A DNA stretch of 64,000 nt, taken from contig JAIBCC010000015.1 in the NCBI GenBank assembly GCA_019694395.1, positions 1-64,000 on the forward strand. Reading direction: 5' to 3'. The position numbers and the translations under genes are program-made. Below the pieces are notes generated by a model. That model searched no databases. It saw only the letters and a program-made list of their open reading frames with translations, and had not been told where the DNA came from. Below, piece by piece: positions 43,063-52,089 of the stretch; the stretch's first letter is position 1; each line of letters begins with the position of its first letter. The DNA is from Pyrinomonadaceae bacterium (GTDB taxonomy: Bacteria; Acidobacteriota; Blastocatellia; Pyrinomonadales; Pyrinomonadaceae).

Positions 43063-45195
43063 TTACTGCCGTTGAAACTCCGGTGAACCCAAAATAAGTC
43101 CAACAACCTTAAATAACTCAGGGTTTCCGCTCGGCGGTAAAAGCCTTCCGGGTTGTCCTTGTCCGCGTTGCGGCGGTTGCCCGCCTTGTGCGTTGGGACG
43201 CTGCATTGAGGCATTTTCCATTGCCATTGAGTTGTTATTATTCATCGTAACTTCCGGTAAAGGTTGGTCGAGCTGTTTCAATAATGAAGACTTTGTCGCC
43301 TCGGAAACTTCATTATGCAACATCACGGCAAGGTAATTATCCAGGATTTTGGTTTTGTCGCCCGTATTGTTTGCCAGTTTTGACAGATCAACTTTCGTTC
43401 CCGGGATTCGGTTAGAAGCAAGGGCAACTGCAAAGTTCATTCTTTCTAACAATGCACCTGTGTTTACCCAATCTTCGGCAGTATCGGGATAACCTGTCGG
43501 AGCGATCCAGTTGTAAAGCTGTTCGCCCATTTTGGCTAACATTTGCTGAACTGCCATTCCGTTGGTGTCTGCCCCGATAGTGCGAATTCCGCTGACCACA
43601 ACTTCAAACGGAGTTTTGATCTTGGCGCGATAATTTTCGGGAGCATAAAATTCGGGATCAGTGAACATCGCCCGCAGAGTAGCTTTGATGTCTCCGTCTG
43701 ACTTTGTAAATGCAGCTGCAATTCGATTAACAAAGGCTTCGCTCGGATTATCGTTCACAAATTTAACTGCTAATTTTCGAGCAATGAATTTTGCGGTTGA
43801 AGGATGATGCGCCAGCATATCAATCACTTTCAAACCGTCATTGATTCCACCCTCGTTGACCTTTTGCCCAAGAATCATTTTGTCCCCATTATCGTGAAAA
43901 CGGTCAACGAAAACGAATTTTCCGCTTTCTGTGTCTGCCGGAATTCCCATTTGACGAGCCATTTGTTCGCCTCGGCGATCCTGCATTCCGGTCACATTGG
44001 CGGCTCGGCGATAACCACGCGGATCGGTAATTGTCCAGCCGGTAAAGGCGCGGGCAACTTCCTGAATATCTTTTTGAGTGTATCCACCGTCAACACCAAG
44101 GGTATGCAATTCCATAATTTCACGGGCATAATTTTCGTTGATCCCGCGTTGTTGACGTTGTTGCGCCTGCTGAACCATTTGCGGATTATTTTTTGCCTGT
44201 TTAATAAATTCATCTAATTGTGCATCGGTCAAACCGCGTTGTTGTTTGATTCGTTCACGGGCTTGCGGATTTTGCATCAATCTTTCCAATTGCTGCGGAT
44301 TTAATTGCTGTCCCGGACGACCATTATTTTGGTTAGTGTTAGGAGCAACCGATTCAAAATTATCGAGGTAATACAACATCGCCGGACTTTTTGCCGTAGC
44401 CATTAACAAATCTTTAAATTTGCCGAGTGCATTTGGACGAATCACATCACGGTCATATTCCGGTAAAAACCAGCGAACCGATTGTTTATTGGCATAAACG
44501 TTAAAATGATTTGTCCAGAAATCAACCATTGCTTCTTCCAACTGACGCTCTGAATAAACAGCACGCAAAATTCGTGACGCGTCAAGTTGTTGTGAAATCT
44601 GTTGGGGACGACCAAGATTGTATTTTTGGTAAAATCCCTGAATTTGGTCACGATACATTTCCAAATCGCTATTGCCTTGGGCTTGCGGCGGTTTTTGCTG
44701 GGGATTAGCAGGCATTGAGCCGTCAGCCGGCATTGAACCATTTTGTTTTTCGGCTTTTGCGTCTTTCTTTTCCTGTCTGGCTTCTTTTATATCACCTTTT
44801 AATTCCTTTTGATTAACTCCGGTTTGTTGCGAAACTAACTGCAAAAGTGCTGCCGGAGCTGGATATTTAGCGAACATTTCATCGTTTGAAAGTTTTAATG
44901 CGTCAAAATTCTGCACTTTTGCCTCTGCAACTTCGTCATTAATTGAATTTGGATTAAGCTGCTGATCAATATATTTGTTTAGTCCCATGGCTTTTACTTT
45001 TTCAACATCGCCGGGACGCGCCCCAAAACCTAAACGATTCAAAACGTGCAGAATCTTTTGGTCTTCCGTCAGACCTTTGGTTTTGGGTTTAGTCATACTT
45101 TGAGCATTGACACCGATTAAAGAAATCTGGCTGAACATCGCCAAAGTCATTAAAAATGCTATTAATTTTTGCGTTAAAGAAAATTTGGTTGTCAT
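43063..45195 (-). CDS. DUF1800 family protein (exported)
   Basis: The 710-residue protein has a signal peptide (LAMFSQISLIGVNAQ). It carries the DUF1800 landmarks LNRLGFGARPGDVEKVKAMGLNKYIDQQL, MVDFWTNHFNVYANK, NYAREIMELHTLGVDGGYTQKDIQEVARAFTGW and FVDRFHDNGDKMILGQ. Low-complexity Gln/Pro/Gly-rich stretches lie near residues 150-185 and at the C-terminus (QRPNAQGGQPPQRGQGQPG). It is transcribed just ahead of the DUF1501 gene. The pair is thought to form an exported complex, but its role is unknown. Confidence 0.92.
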   Translation of the reverse strand: MTTKFSLTQKLIAFLMTLAMFSQISLIGVNAQSMTKPKTKGLTEDQKILHVLNRLGFGARPGDVEKVKAMGLNKYIDQQLNPNSINDEVAEAKVQNFDALKLSNDEMFAKYPAPAALLQLVSQQTGVNQKELKGDIKEARQEKKDAKAEKQNGSMPADGSMPANPQQKPPQAQGNSDLEMYRDQIQGFYQKYNLGRPQQISQQLDASRILRAVYSERQLEEAMVDFWTNHFNVYANKQSVRWFLPEYDRDVIRPNALGKFKDLLMATAKSPAMLYYLDNFESVAPNTNQNNGRPGQQLNPQQLERLMQNPQARERIKQQRGLTDAQLDEFIKQAKNNPQMVQQAQQRQQRGINENYAREIMELHTLGVDGGYTQKDIQEVARAFTGWTITDPRGYRRAANVTGMQDRRGEQMARQMGIPADTESGKFVFVDRFHDNGDKMILGQKVNEGGINDGLKVIDMLAHHPSTAKFIARKLAVKFVNDNPSEAFVNRIAAAFTKSDGDIKATLRAMFTDPEFYAPENYRAKIKTPFEVVVSGIRTIGADTNGMAVQQMLAKMGEQLYNWIAPTGYPDTAEDWVNTGALLERMNFAVALASNRIPGTKVDLSKLANNTGDKTKILDNYLAVMLHNEVSEATKSSLLKQLDQPLPEVTMNNNNSMAMENASMQRPNAQGGQPPQRGQGQPGRLLPPSGNPELFKVVGLILGSPEFQRQ

Positions 45196-45399
45196 CGGTT
45201 TTACCTCGAAGTTTAGTTATTCTTACTCTCTTGATAGTCTGTTCAAGAATGATTACTGTAAACTTAGACGTTGGAAATTTGCAGAAAGTCGAAAAAGTTT
45301 AGGATGCAACTTTACTTTTTAACCTTTGCATCTAAAATATCGTGTTTTTTCATTTTTTAGTTTAGAATTATTAGAGCAAAAGATAAAGGATTTTTAGAA

Positions 45400-45912
45400 A
45401 TGAAACGAATTATAATTTCAGTTGCTATCGGCTTAATACTTAATGCGTTTGCGTTTGCCCAAGGTCATACTTTTAATAACGTCAATACCGAATATACTTT
45501 TGATTTACCCGAGGATGCCTGGAAAATGGTGGTTACGCCGACTGCCTCCAGTCCAAATGTCGAATATGTTTATATAGACCGGGTAGAGGGACATCTGGAA
45601 ATCCGCAAAATTTCAATTGGTGAAACGGAAATTATTTCAGACCTGATTAAGCGCGAGCAGGAACAAAAACTTCAATTTTTACCGGGTTTTGTTGCCGGAA
45701 AAGAAGAAAGATTTGCCGGAAATTACAAAGGCGGTGTCTTTAACTTTGAATTTGTTCGTGGCGGGAAAAATATGAGCGGGCGTTATTATTTTCTCAGAGC
45801 CAATGATTCAACGGTTTATATCCTGAAATTTGACGGATACCGCGAAAAACTTATTTCGATTCGCAATCAAACCGATTCAATCGCCAGAACTTTCAAATTA
45901 AAAGATAAATAA
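45400..45912 (+). CDS. Exported hypothetical protein
   Basis: The 170-residue protein has a signal peptide (GLILNAFAFAQ). The mature part resembles the PsbP/'DUF1795-like' beta-sheet pattern: NTEYTFDLPEDAWKMVV, IDRVEGHLEIRKIS, YYFLRANDSTVYILKFDGY, IRNQTDSIARTFKL. Such proteins are common in this lineage and uncharacterised. A terminator follows at 45940. Confidence 0.72.
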   Translation: MKRIIISVAIGLILNAFAFAQGHTFNNVNTEYTFDLPEDAWKMVVTPTASSPNVEYVYIDRVEGHLEIRKISIGETEIISDLIKREQEQKLQFLPGFVAGKEERFAGNYKGGVFNFEFVRGGKNMSGRYYFLRANDSTVYILKFDGYREKLISIRNQTDSIARTFKLKDK

Positions 45913-45939
45913 GGTTAAAGGTAAAAAATAAAAAGTAAT

Positions 45940-45972
45940 AAGGAGACTCCGATTTTAGGAGTTTCCTTTTTA
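45940..45972 (+). terminator. Rho-independent terminator
   Basis: An 11-base stem with one wobble pair (AAGGAGACTCC with GGAGTTTCCTT, loop GATTTTA) is followed by a T-rich tract, 27 bases after the stop at 45912. Confidence 0.8.
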
Positions 45973-46015
45973 TTTTCCTCTGTGTTCTCGGTGAACTCTG
46001 TGGCAAAATGTATTA

Positions 46016-46813
46016 ATGAAAATTCCCGAAGAAATCGAACAATATCGTGATCGGAGATGGCGGCGCGAGGAAACCTTAAAAATTGAAAAAGCAGCGCAAG
46101 TTGAAGAAATGGTTGAGGATTTGGGTTTTTGTCTGACGCTTACCGATTCCCGCACCCCTTTACCCTCAGTTTATGTCGCTGTTTGTGGAAGGCGCGACGC
46201 ACATACGCCGCAAAATGTGCAGAAAGATTATGAATCAAGTTTGGCTTGGGTTTTGAAAGATGAAGTGATGCAGCGCGGTAAGGTTTATTACAGTAAATTG
46301 ATAAAAGGCAGAGCAATGTTTGTTGCCCCGCGTTTAATTCCCTATTTCAACGCGCTTTACGGGATTCCCAAATATCAGGAAAAAGACGTATTATCACTGG
46401 AAGCACAAAAAATTTTGCAGGTTTTACGAAAGGAATGGGAAATGGCAACCTCCGATCTACGGGTTGATGCCAAAATCGAAGACCGCAAAAAATTGACCAA
46501 AGCCATCGAAGAATTGCAAAAACTGATGAAGGTTGTGCCTTCGGAAGTTCTTTATCAGCCAAAATTCACTTATATTTGGACGCTTTCAGAAGGTCGTTTT
46601 CCCAAAGAGTTAGCCAAAAAAGTGGTGCGCGAAGACGCAGTTCGGGAATTAGCGCGCTGTTTTTTATTGATGCAGGGAATGACCGGACGCGGTGAGTTGG
46701 CAAAAACTCTTTCGATTTCCCGCAAGGAAGCCGGGAAAGCCAATCATCAATTGGTTGACGAAGGATTTGCCGAAAGGTTGGAAACGGGAGTTTACCGGTT
46801 GACAAAATTCTAA
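46016..46813 (+). CDS. AlkZ-related winged-helix protein (HTH_42-like)
   Basis: The 265-residue soluble protein has the pattern I associate with 'AlkZ-related' proteins: YRDRRWRREETLKIEKAAQVEEMVEDLGFCLTL, a KDEVMQRGKVYYSKLIKGRAMFVAPRL core with basic residues, and a C-terminal winged-helix-like region (GRGELAKTLSISRKEAGKANHQLVDEGFAERL). AlkZ/YcaQ proteins are DNA glycosylases that unhook alkylated or crosslinked bases, but membership in the related group does not prove glycosylase activity. The assignment is from memory. A CTCTGTG-type dispersed repeat lies directly before the ATG. Confidence 0.65.
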   Translation: MKIPEEIEQYRDRRWRREETLKIEKAAQVEEMVEDLGFCLTLTDSRTPLPSVYVAVCGRRDAHTPQNVQKDYESSLAWVLKDEVMQRGKVYYSKLIKGRAMFVAPRLIPYFNALYGIPKYQEKDVLSLEAQKILQVLRKEWEMATSDLRVDAKIEDRKKLTKAIEELQKLMKVVPSEVLYQPKFTYIWTLSEGRFPKELAKKVVREDAVRELARCFLLMQGMTGRGELAKTLSISRKEAGKANHQLVDEGFAERLETGVYRLTKF

Positions 46814-46817
46814 AAAA

Positions 46818-46884
46818 TAGAGAATGGCATAATGGTCAGCTAATTGAAGACAGGAGACCTTGGGGGTAAAAATGCCATTCTCTA
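46818..46884 (-). terminator. Long-loop hairpin, probable terminator of the lipoprotein gene
   Basis: A perfect 13-base stem (46818-46830 with 46872-46884) encloses a 41-base loop. On the minus strand it is followed by UUUUUUA, so it would end the transcript of the gene at 46924-47484. The loop carries CCTTGGGGGTAAAAA, a motif that recurs twice further on. Confidence 0.65.
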
Positions 46885-46923
46885 AAACGGGGAGAGTTTA
46901 ATAATTAAATCTAAAGAAATTAC

Positions 46924-47484
46924 TTATTTGAAAAGAGTTGGGTTGTCTTTTGCGATCTTTTCTGCTTTTTCACCTAAATCATTTGCTTCTTTTATTAAGT
47001 CAGCATTTTTCTTGGTAAATTCTTGACCTAATTTGCCCGCGTTTTCGTTATCCTTCTCTACCGAAACAGATTTTAAGAATGATGCTTCTGCACTGTATTT
47101 GTCAGCTCTTTTCTTAAATTCCTGGGCTTTAAGACCTAAATATTCCTTGAATTTGCTTTCTAAATTCATTTTTGAAGCCTGTTCAAATTTTCCGGCAGCT
47201 TCGTTCATCAACTTGGCATTTTGCTCATCTAAACCAAGCAATTCATCTACTTTAGCCTTATTATCTGCAAAATATTTAGCATTATCTTCGGCATTAACCC
47301 AACCGTCGCCTAATAATTCTTTACTTATGCTGTTGATTTTAGCATCAGCGGCTTTAGCTTTATCAATTGCGGCATTCGCTTCATTGACCAATTTATTTCC
47401 TTCTTCCAGCTGCCCTCCGCAAGCCATACTGAGACTGATTGCTGACAATAAGACTACAATCCAAAGTGTTGTGTTTCTAAACAT
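46924..47484 (-). CDS. Lipoprotein with long helical/coiled-coil body
   Basis: The 186-residue protein has a lipoprotein signal (ISLSMACGG, lipobox Cys at about 22). The mature part is almost entirely charged helix with Ala/Lys/Glu heptads (VNEANAAIDKAKAADAKINSIS, FEQASKMNLESKFKEYLGLKAQEFKKRADKYSAEA, DLIKEANDLGEKAEKIAKDN). It should be anchored in the membrane facing the periplasm. It has one of the six shared TGACCY-N17-CGTTTA promoters, 62 bases upstream. Function unknown. Confidence 0.8.
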   Translation of the reverse strand: MFRNTTLWIVVLLSAISLSMACGGQLEEGNKLVNEANAAIDKAKAADAKINSISKELLGDGWVNAEDNAKYFADNKAKVDELLGLDEQNAKLMNEAAGKFEQASKMNLESKFKEYLGLKAQEFKKRADKYSAEASFLKSVSVEKDNENAGKLGQEFTKKNADLIKEANDLGEKAEKIAKDNPTLFK

Positions 47485-47545
47485 TTTTAGAATTCTCCTG
47501 TTATTTTTAATTTTCTTATTTTGGAATTTTATTCCTTCGTTTACT

Positions 47546-47574
47546 TAAACGAATTTTTAATGCAAAAAGGGTCA
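47546..47574 (-). promoter_or_regulatory. ECF-type promoter, site 1
   Basis: On the minus strand TGACCC (47574-47569), a 17-base spacer and CGTTTA (47551-47546) precede the lipoprotein gene starting at 47484. It belongs to a set of six sites with identical spacing. Confidence 0.75.
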
Positions 47575-47637
47575 AAAGTAAAAAAAAAATTCAAAAAGTC
47601 CAAAATTTTGTATAACTTTCGACCTTTTGAAGAATGA

Positions 47638-48225
47638 TTATCTAGCGCTCCACATTTCAAAGCCGCCCCCAATTGTATCAATGGTGGCTTCATTTGCGGC
47701 AAAATTCTTTTCACTGGCACCGATGATCATAATGTAGTTATCAGTGACATCAGTTCCAACCAAAATTCTTAATTTTCCCTTCCCGAGCGTCGGGTGAACT
47801 GTATCAGCATCAACAACCGCATATTCATCACTTTCACCTTTTAGTTCGCCCGGTGTTACTTTTTGTCCTAATGCTTCCAAAAACTCCAGAGCATCGTTAA
47901 GTAAATCTACTTTGGTTAAAGTTTTATCCTTATATGCTAAAACAAAAATGTCAATTCCCAACGAATCAGGAGTTTTAAGGACAGTAAGATCAATTTTACC
48001 AATTGTTTGTAATCCCCCAGTTGTTCCTTTTGGAACGTAAAAACCATAGCCCTTTTGTTTTTCATAAACATAGATCCAATCTTTGGGAATCGGGTTTGTT
48101 TTATTCGCTGTTTTTGCCGTTCCGGTGGTTGGTCTTTGGGCTTTTGCGTCGGGTAAAAATGCAATTAAAGATAATGACAATATAAAAACGCTTATTATTC
48201 CATTAACCTGCAAATATTTTTTCAT
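47638..48225 (-). CDS. Exported hypothetical protein, paralogue of its neighbour
   Basis: The 195-residue protein has a signal peptide (SLIAFLPDAKAQ). The mature domain (KDWIYVYEKQKGYGFYVPKG, GIDIFVLAYKDKTLTKVDLLNDALEFLEALG, GESDEYAVVDAD, LVGTDVTDNYIMIIGASEKNFAANEATIDTIGGGFEMWS) aligns throughout with residues ~95-240 of the protein encoded at 48398-49123. The two are tandem duplicates. The fold looks like a small alpha/beta module of the PsbP type, but no function is known. An ECF-type promoter lies 75 bases upstream. Confidence 0.78.
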   Translation of the reverse strand: MKKYLQVNGIISVFILSLSLIAFLPDAKAQRPTTGTAKTANKTNPIPKDWIYVYEKQKGYGFYVPKGTTGGLQTIGKIDLTVLKTPDSLGIDIFVLAYKDKTLTKVDLLNDALEFLEALGQKVTPGELKGESDEYAVVDADTVHPTLGKGKLRILVGTDVTDNYIMIIGASEKNFAANEATIDTIGGGFEMWSAR

Positions 48226-48299
48226 TTTTTTCTCCTTTTATTTCAGCTTGTGTAGTATTAACAGTCTCAGAATTTGATCAAAAACTGCACTCATCTACA

Positions 48300-48328
48300 T
48301 AAACGGAATTTTGAGAGAAAAAGGGTCA
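48300..48328 (-). promoter_or_regulatory. ECF-type promoter, site 2
   Basis: On the minus strand TGACCC (48328-48323), 17 bases, then CGTTTA (48305-48300), ahead of the gene starting at 48225. Confidence 0.75.
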
Positions 48329-48397
48329 TTCCATCTTAAAAAAACTTTGGGATTTTAGTTCGTTATTTCCTAAAATCCCAAAACTAACCTAATTCAA

Positions 48398-49123
48398 TTA
48401 CTTACCGCCGCTTGCGCCGCCGCTCCACATTTCAAAACTGCCCCAGATTTCATCAATGATTTTTTCATTGGCGGCAAATTTTGATTCTTCTGTGCCGACA
48501 ACCATCACATAATTATCAGTGACATCTGTGCCGACCAAAACTTTGACTTTAGATTTTTTGCCTTCTTTATTGGTCATTGTGGCTTCGGCTACTGAATAAT
48601 CATCGCTTTCACCCGTCAATTTTCCGGCTTGAATGGTGTATCCCATTTCATTCAAAACCTTTTCTGCCGTTTTAAGTAAATCTTCTTTAGTAAGCTTTTC
48701 GTTCTTAAAAGCAAAGACCAGAACTCCAATTTCGCTCGGAGTTGTTGCTAAATAAACATCTGTTCCGTCAACGCTTTGATCTTCACCGGTTGAGTCAGCA
48801 GGAAGTGAAAATCCGTAACCTCTTTTATCGTTATACATATAAACCCAATCTGCCGGAACAGGAACGTCTTTGGCTTTAGTTGATTTTTGACCTTCAGGTT
48901 TTTTCTCATTTTCAATTTTTGCGCCTTTATTTTCAGTTTTTGGCGCAGTGGCTGCGTTAGAACCTGCATTTGAATTTGAACCTGCATTAGCCGGTTTATT
49001 AGCCGGAGCTGCATTTTTGTTAGCTGAGTCCGGAGTTGTGCCGACTGAAAAAGAACAGCCTGCCATTACCATGGTTAAAAGTCCAAGCGCAGCAATCGCG
49101 CAAATATTTAGTTTAGTTTTCAT
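48398..49123 (-). CDS. Lipoprotein paralogous to the 47638 protein
   Basis: I start at the ATG at 49123 (241 residues); the GGAG ribosome binding site lies inside a slightly longer frame. A lipobox (VMAGCSF) gives a lipid-anchored protein. It has an Ala/Asn/Pro/Lys-rich spacer (~residues 30-95) and then the same domain as its neighbour (ADWVYMYNDKRGYGFSLPAD ... VLVGTDVTDNYVMVVG ... FAANEKIIDEIWGSFEMWSGG). The lipid anchor and spacer are the main differences between the duplicates. Unlike its neighbours it lacks the shared ECF-type promoter. Confidence 0.8.
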   Translation of the reverse strand: MKTKLNICAIAALGLLTMVMAGCSFSVGTTPDSANKNAAPANKPANAGSNSNAGSNAATAPKTENKGAKIENEKKPEGQKSTKAKDVPVPADWVYMYNDKRGYGFSLPADSTGEDQSVDGTDVYLATTPSEIGVLVFAFKNEKLTKEDLLKTAEKVLNEMGYTIQAGKLTGESDDYSVAEATMTNKEGKKSKVKVLVGTDVTDNYVMVVGTEESKFAANEKIIDEIWGSFEMWSGGASGGK

Positions 49124-49242
49124 TTTTTTTGTCATCTCCATTTTATTTTTGATCTTAGATTTTTGGTCTTAGATCTTTATTTTTTTACTTTAAAATCTTG
49201 AACACCAAATATTTCAGTTTGAAAAATTCAAGATAACCAGGG

Positions 49243-49270
49243 AAAGGTCAAAGATCAAAGATCAAAGACC
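49243..49270. repeat. Heptanucleotide (AAAGATC-type) tandem repeats
   Basis: Four seven-base units in a row: AAAGGTC, AAAGATC, AAAGATC, AAAGACC. Related heptamers in the opposite sense (GATCTTA, GGTCTTA) occur at 49149-49176. The array lies between the clostripain-like gene and the lipoprotein gene. Confidence 0.65.
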
Positions 49271-49278
49271 CTTAAACT

Positions 49279-51207
49279 TTATTCAATTGTTACCTCAGTA
49301 AATTCGTCGTTAGTATTTCCTGAAAAATCGGTAACAGTAAATCCAATTAAATATTTACCTGCCTCGACATCCATTTCGCCGACAGTAATATCATCGTCTT
49401 TAGTCACATTCAAAATATCCTCCGGATCGTCTGAAGCGATAAAATCCGAATTACCGTCCTTGTCAACTACCAAATAAACGGGACGGATAGAATCACCATC
49501 CTCAACATCAATTTCACGAGCGCGGTTATTTTTGAATTCAAAAGCATAGACAAATTCGCCGACTACTTCCTCTTGTTTGAAATCAAGGTAAAAATAAAGA
49601 GTCACATCACGCCATTTATTTGAGCCGTGATAACGAATTTGGGCGGGAACTTCGGCTAAGAATTCGTCCTTTCCGTCTTCAATTTCCTCAAAATTGGTAA
49701 TTGGACAAATCATTTCTTTTTTGCCGTCGCCGATGCTGAACCAACTTCCGTCCCATTCTTCTTTCAAAACACCGTTTTCATCAGGTTCAGTTGGAATTGC
49801 GCCGATGATTATTTCACCTTCTTCGTGCGATTGGGCAAGCACAAAAGTTGCTTCTTCAATGTCATCTGCATTAACTTTTGAGGTCACGGTCACCACATCA
49901 CTTTTGGCAATATCGTTATCGGTAGTATTGACCTGGGTAATTTGCGGAGGTTTGTTATCAGCAGAACCAACGCCCATATAATCGGCTAAAAAAGGAAGCC
50001 ATTTGCCGTTTACTGAAAAAGGTGTAGCCCGATAATCTCCGTTGGCTTTTTTGGCATCGGGCGGAAAATAAATTGAAAGACCGTTTGAATGCGGATGCGC
50101 TGCGCCGTTAATTTTATAAAGAACAGCGGATTTTACAGCGGCAATGACGGCATCAGCGGCTTGAAGGGTTTGGGCATCAACCTTTTCACGTTTGAGATTT
50201 TCGGCGTAATCGAGCAAATCGTATAAATATTCGTGTTCGCCGTTGTGAACCCCGTATTCTTCTGCCCGGCTCCGAACCTGCGCCGTTTGTAGCCACGTTG
50301 CACGCCCGCCGGATTTCATAAATGATTGATTATAAATTCCAAGATTGCTGACCGCCGTTTCGAGTGCCGGAATTTTTTCGAGGTCAATGACTGCCAGCGT
50401 GACGGTTTTATCCCGATTTCCTTCGTTTGCCCCAAGGTAAAAATCACGATAAGTGTCCACCACTCTTTTGCCCAAAGCAACACTATCCATCTGCGGATTT
50501 TGCACCAACGATGCCATTAACGGTGTGTAATTCCAACCGTTGCCGGGTTCTAATTCTTCCGAACCGACCATTGTTTTTCCGAACGGGGCGATTGATTTGG
50601 CTGCTTCAAAATTTGCCATCATACAGGCATCAAATCCGATCAAATCCAGTTTTCCCGTTAATCCGGAAGTTTCTTTGAAAACAGCGGGTAATTCGTTTGT
50701 ATCCAAAGAGTCGCCGTTCGCGCTTTCGTCGGAAACAATGCCGATCCAACCTGCGCCGTGATCTCCGAAAACCAAACCGTAATGTTTTGCCGGAAATTGC
50801 GCGGGAACGGTTTGCAAAAACTTTTTCAGGTTATTTGGGTCTCCCATATTGACTTCGCCCCAATCTGAAAGTTCCCGCAATCTGCCTTTTTCAACTCTCA
50901 CTAATTTTGCGGTTGTCCAATTTGGTAAACCACCGACTGCCCGCGCCGTGTAGCCATCCTCCTCGCTACTCTGGTTGCTGCGGTCAACCAAGACAATGAT
51001 ATTGACATTTTCCGAACTGCCAACCGCCATCATTTCCTCTAAATCTTGCATTTGTGCGGCTTCGAGATTATTATCCGAATCCATATAAAACATCAGAGTC
51101 CATTCGGCTGGCGGATTTTGGGCAAAAGTTTTGCCTGCTAAATTTGGAATTAAGGCTAAAACCAACAAAGTTAAAAAACAATAGTAAAATTTCGGATAAT
51201 TTCTCAT
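49279..51207 (-). CDS. Exported clostripain-family (C11) cysteine peptidase
   Basis: The 642-residue protein has a signal peptide (LALIPNLAGKTFAQ). The catalytic domain (~residues 35-390) shows WTLMFYMDSDNNLE, the catalytic His in FGDHGAGWIGI and the catalytic Cys in LIGFDACMMANFEAA, plus GSEELEPGNGWNY, all typical of clostripain. The C-terminal ~240 residues form beta domains (VTVTSKVNADDIEEATFVLAQ, LIGFTVTDFSGNTNDEFTEVTIE). It is expected to cleave after basic residues outside the cytoplasm. An ECF-type promoter lies 53 bases upstream. Confidence 0.9.
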   Translation of the reverse strand: MRNYPKFYYCFLTLLVLALIPNLAGKTFAQNPPAEWTLMFYMDSDNNLEAAQMQDLEEMMAVGSSENVNIIVLVDRSNQSSEEDGYTARAVGGLPNWTTAKLVRVEKGRLRELSDWGEVNMGDPNNLKKFLQTVPAQFPAKHYGLVFGDHGAGWIGIVSDESANGDSLDTNELPAVFKETSGLTGKLDLIGFDACMMANFEAAKSIAPFGKTMVGSEELEPGNGWNYTPLMASLVQNPQMDSVALGKRVVDTYRDFYLGANEGNRDKTVTLAVIDLEKIPALETAVSNLGIYNQSFMKSGGRATWLQTAQVRSRAEEYGVHNGEHEYLYDLLDYAENLKREKVDAQTLQAADAVIAAVKSAVLYKINGAAHPHSNGLSIYFPPDAKKANGDYRATPFSVNGKWLPFLADYMGVGSADNKPPQITQVNTTDNDIAKSDVVTVTSKVNADDIEEATFVLAQSHEEGEIIIGAIPTEPDENGVLKEEWDGSWFSIGDGKKEMICPITNFEEIEDGKDEFLAEVPAQIRYHGSNKWRDVTLYFYLDFKQEEVVGEFVYAFEFKNNRAREIDVEDGDSIRPVYLVVDKDGNSDFIASDDPEDILNVTKDDDITVGEMDVEAGKYLIGFTVTDFSGNTNDEFTEVTIE

Positions 51208-51259
51208 TTTCTTTTCTCCAACAGCCTTAAAATCAAGGCATTTTTCTCTTTCAACTACC

Positions 51260-51288
51260 TAAACGTAATTTTATTTAAGGGAGGGTCA
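51260..51288 (-). promoter_or_regulatory. ECF-type promoter, site 3
   Basis: On the minus strand TGACCC (51288-51283), 17 bases, CGTTTA (51265-51260), followed by GGTAG. It precedes the clostripain-like gene starting at 51207. Confidence 0.78.
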
Positions 51289-51301
51289 AACAATTTATTT
51301 T

Positions 51302-52078
51302 TTATTTTAGCGGCTGGCATTTTGATTTACTGAAACCTTTTTTGTTTTCACCATTTCGCAAACAAATCTGATCCCATTTTTTAAAATCAAGCTGAAAAAT
51401 ATTAGCTTTTTTTGAAGTTATTTCAGACTTTGAAAACTCATTTTGAGTTCCGTCCAAATTGATTCTGGTTAAATTCAAAGAGTAATTGCCAATTGGCGGT
51501 GAATCATCAATAAAATCAAAAGTTCCATTGCCAATATCCAAATTCAAACTAATTTTCTTTGCTGCAAATAATTTGGTTCGCTCGATTTTGAAAAGATAGC
51601 TCGGTTCTTTTCCGTCAGGAGGATCAATTGCAAAATTAAATTTCAACATTTCTTCGGCTTGATTAGAATAAAACTCCAATTTTTGTCCATTCGGCTTAAG
51701 AGAAATGGTCAAAACTTTTGACGGTTCCAGCTCAAGCCCAATCAACCGAATGACAAATCCATCGCCCGTAATACTCAAATTTCCTTTCGTGTTCGGAGTA
51801 TTGCCAAAAACCTTGATGGTCAAATTTTTCTCCTTATCGCTGATTGGAATGTGATAAAGCGGGTTGCCCGAGGTTGATTGGGAAATCAGCGAATCTCTAA
51901 TTTCGTTGAATGCTCTTTTATTGTTTGAATCAAACCCGATCCGTTTGCCGTCAGCTTTGGTAATCAAAATATCGCCGGACGCATTTAGCCCAATGGTCAA
52001 CTTTTTCACTTTTGTTTGTGAAAAGACCTGCAAAATTCCGCAAAAGATAAAAGTTATTAACAAAATGCGCCCGAACAT
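51302..52078 (-). CDS. Exported protein sharing an undescribed domain with its upstream neighbour
   Basis: The 258-residue protein has a signal peptide (FIFCGILQVFSQ). The mature part (ITKADGKRIGFDSNNKRAFNEI, PLYHIPI, GNLSITGDGFVIRLIGLELEP, ISLKPNGQKLEFY, FNFAIDPPDGKEPSYLFKIERTKL) aligns segment by segment with the C-terminal half of the protein encoded at 52090-53937. It is beta-rich and has no catalytic motif I can see. The gap of 11 bases shows the two are co-transcribed from ECF-type site 4. Function unknown. Confidence 0.77.
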   Translation of the reverse strand: MFGRILLITFIFCGILQVFSQTKVKKLTIGLNASGDILITKADGKRIGFDSNNKRAFNEIRDSLISQSTSGNPLYHIPISDKEKNLTIKVFGNTPNTKGNLSITGDGFVIRLIGLELEPSKVLTISLKPNGQKLEFYSNQAEEMLKFNFAIDPPDGKEPSYLFKIERTKLFAAKKISLNLDIGNGTFDFIDDSPPIGNYSLNLTRINLDGTQNEFSKSEITSKKANIFQLDFKKWDQICLRNGENKKGFSKSKCQPLK

Positions 52079-52089
52079 TTAACCTCCAT

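Noticed and set aside
43804..44217. Plus-strand 137-residue frame inside the DUF1800 gene
   Set aside because: It is antisense to a conserved region and carries no signal, motif or ribosome binding site.
49124..49278. Possible ECF-type promoter before the lipoprotein gene at 48398-49123
   Set aside because: AGGTCA is present at 49245-49250, but no TAAACG lies at the required distance; the sequence belongs to the AAAGATC repeat array.
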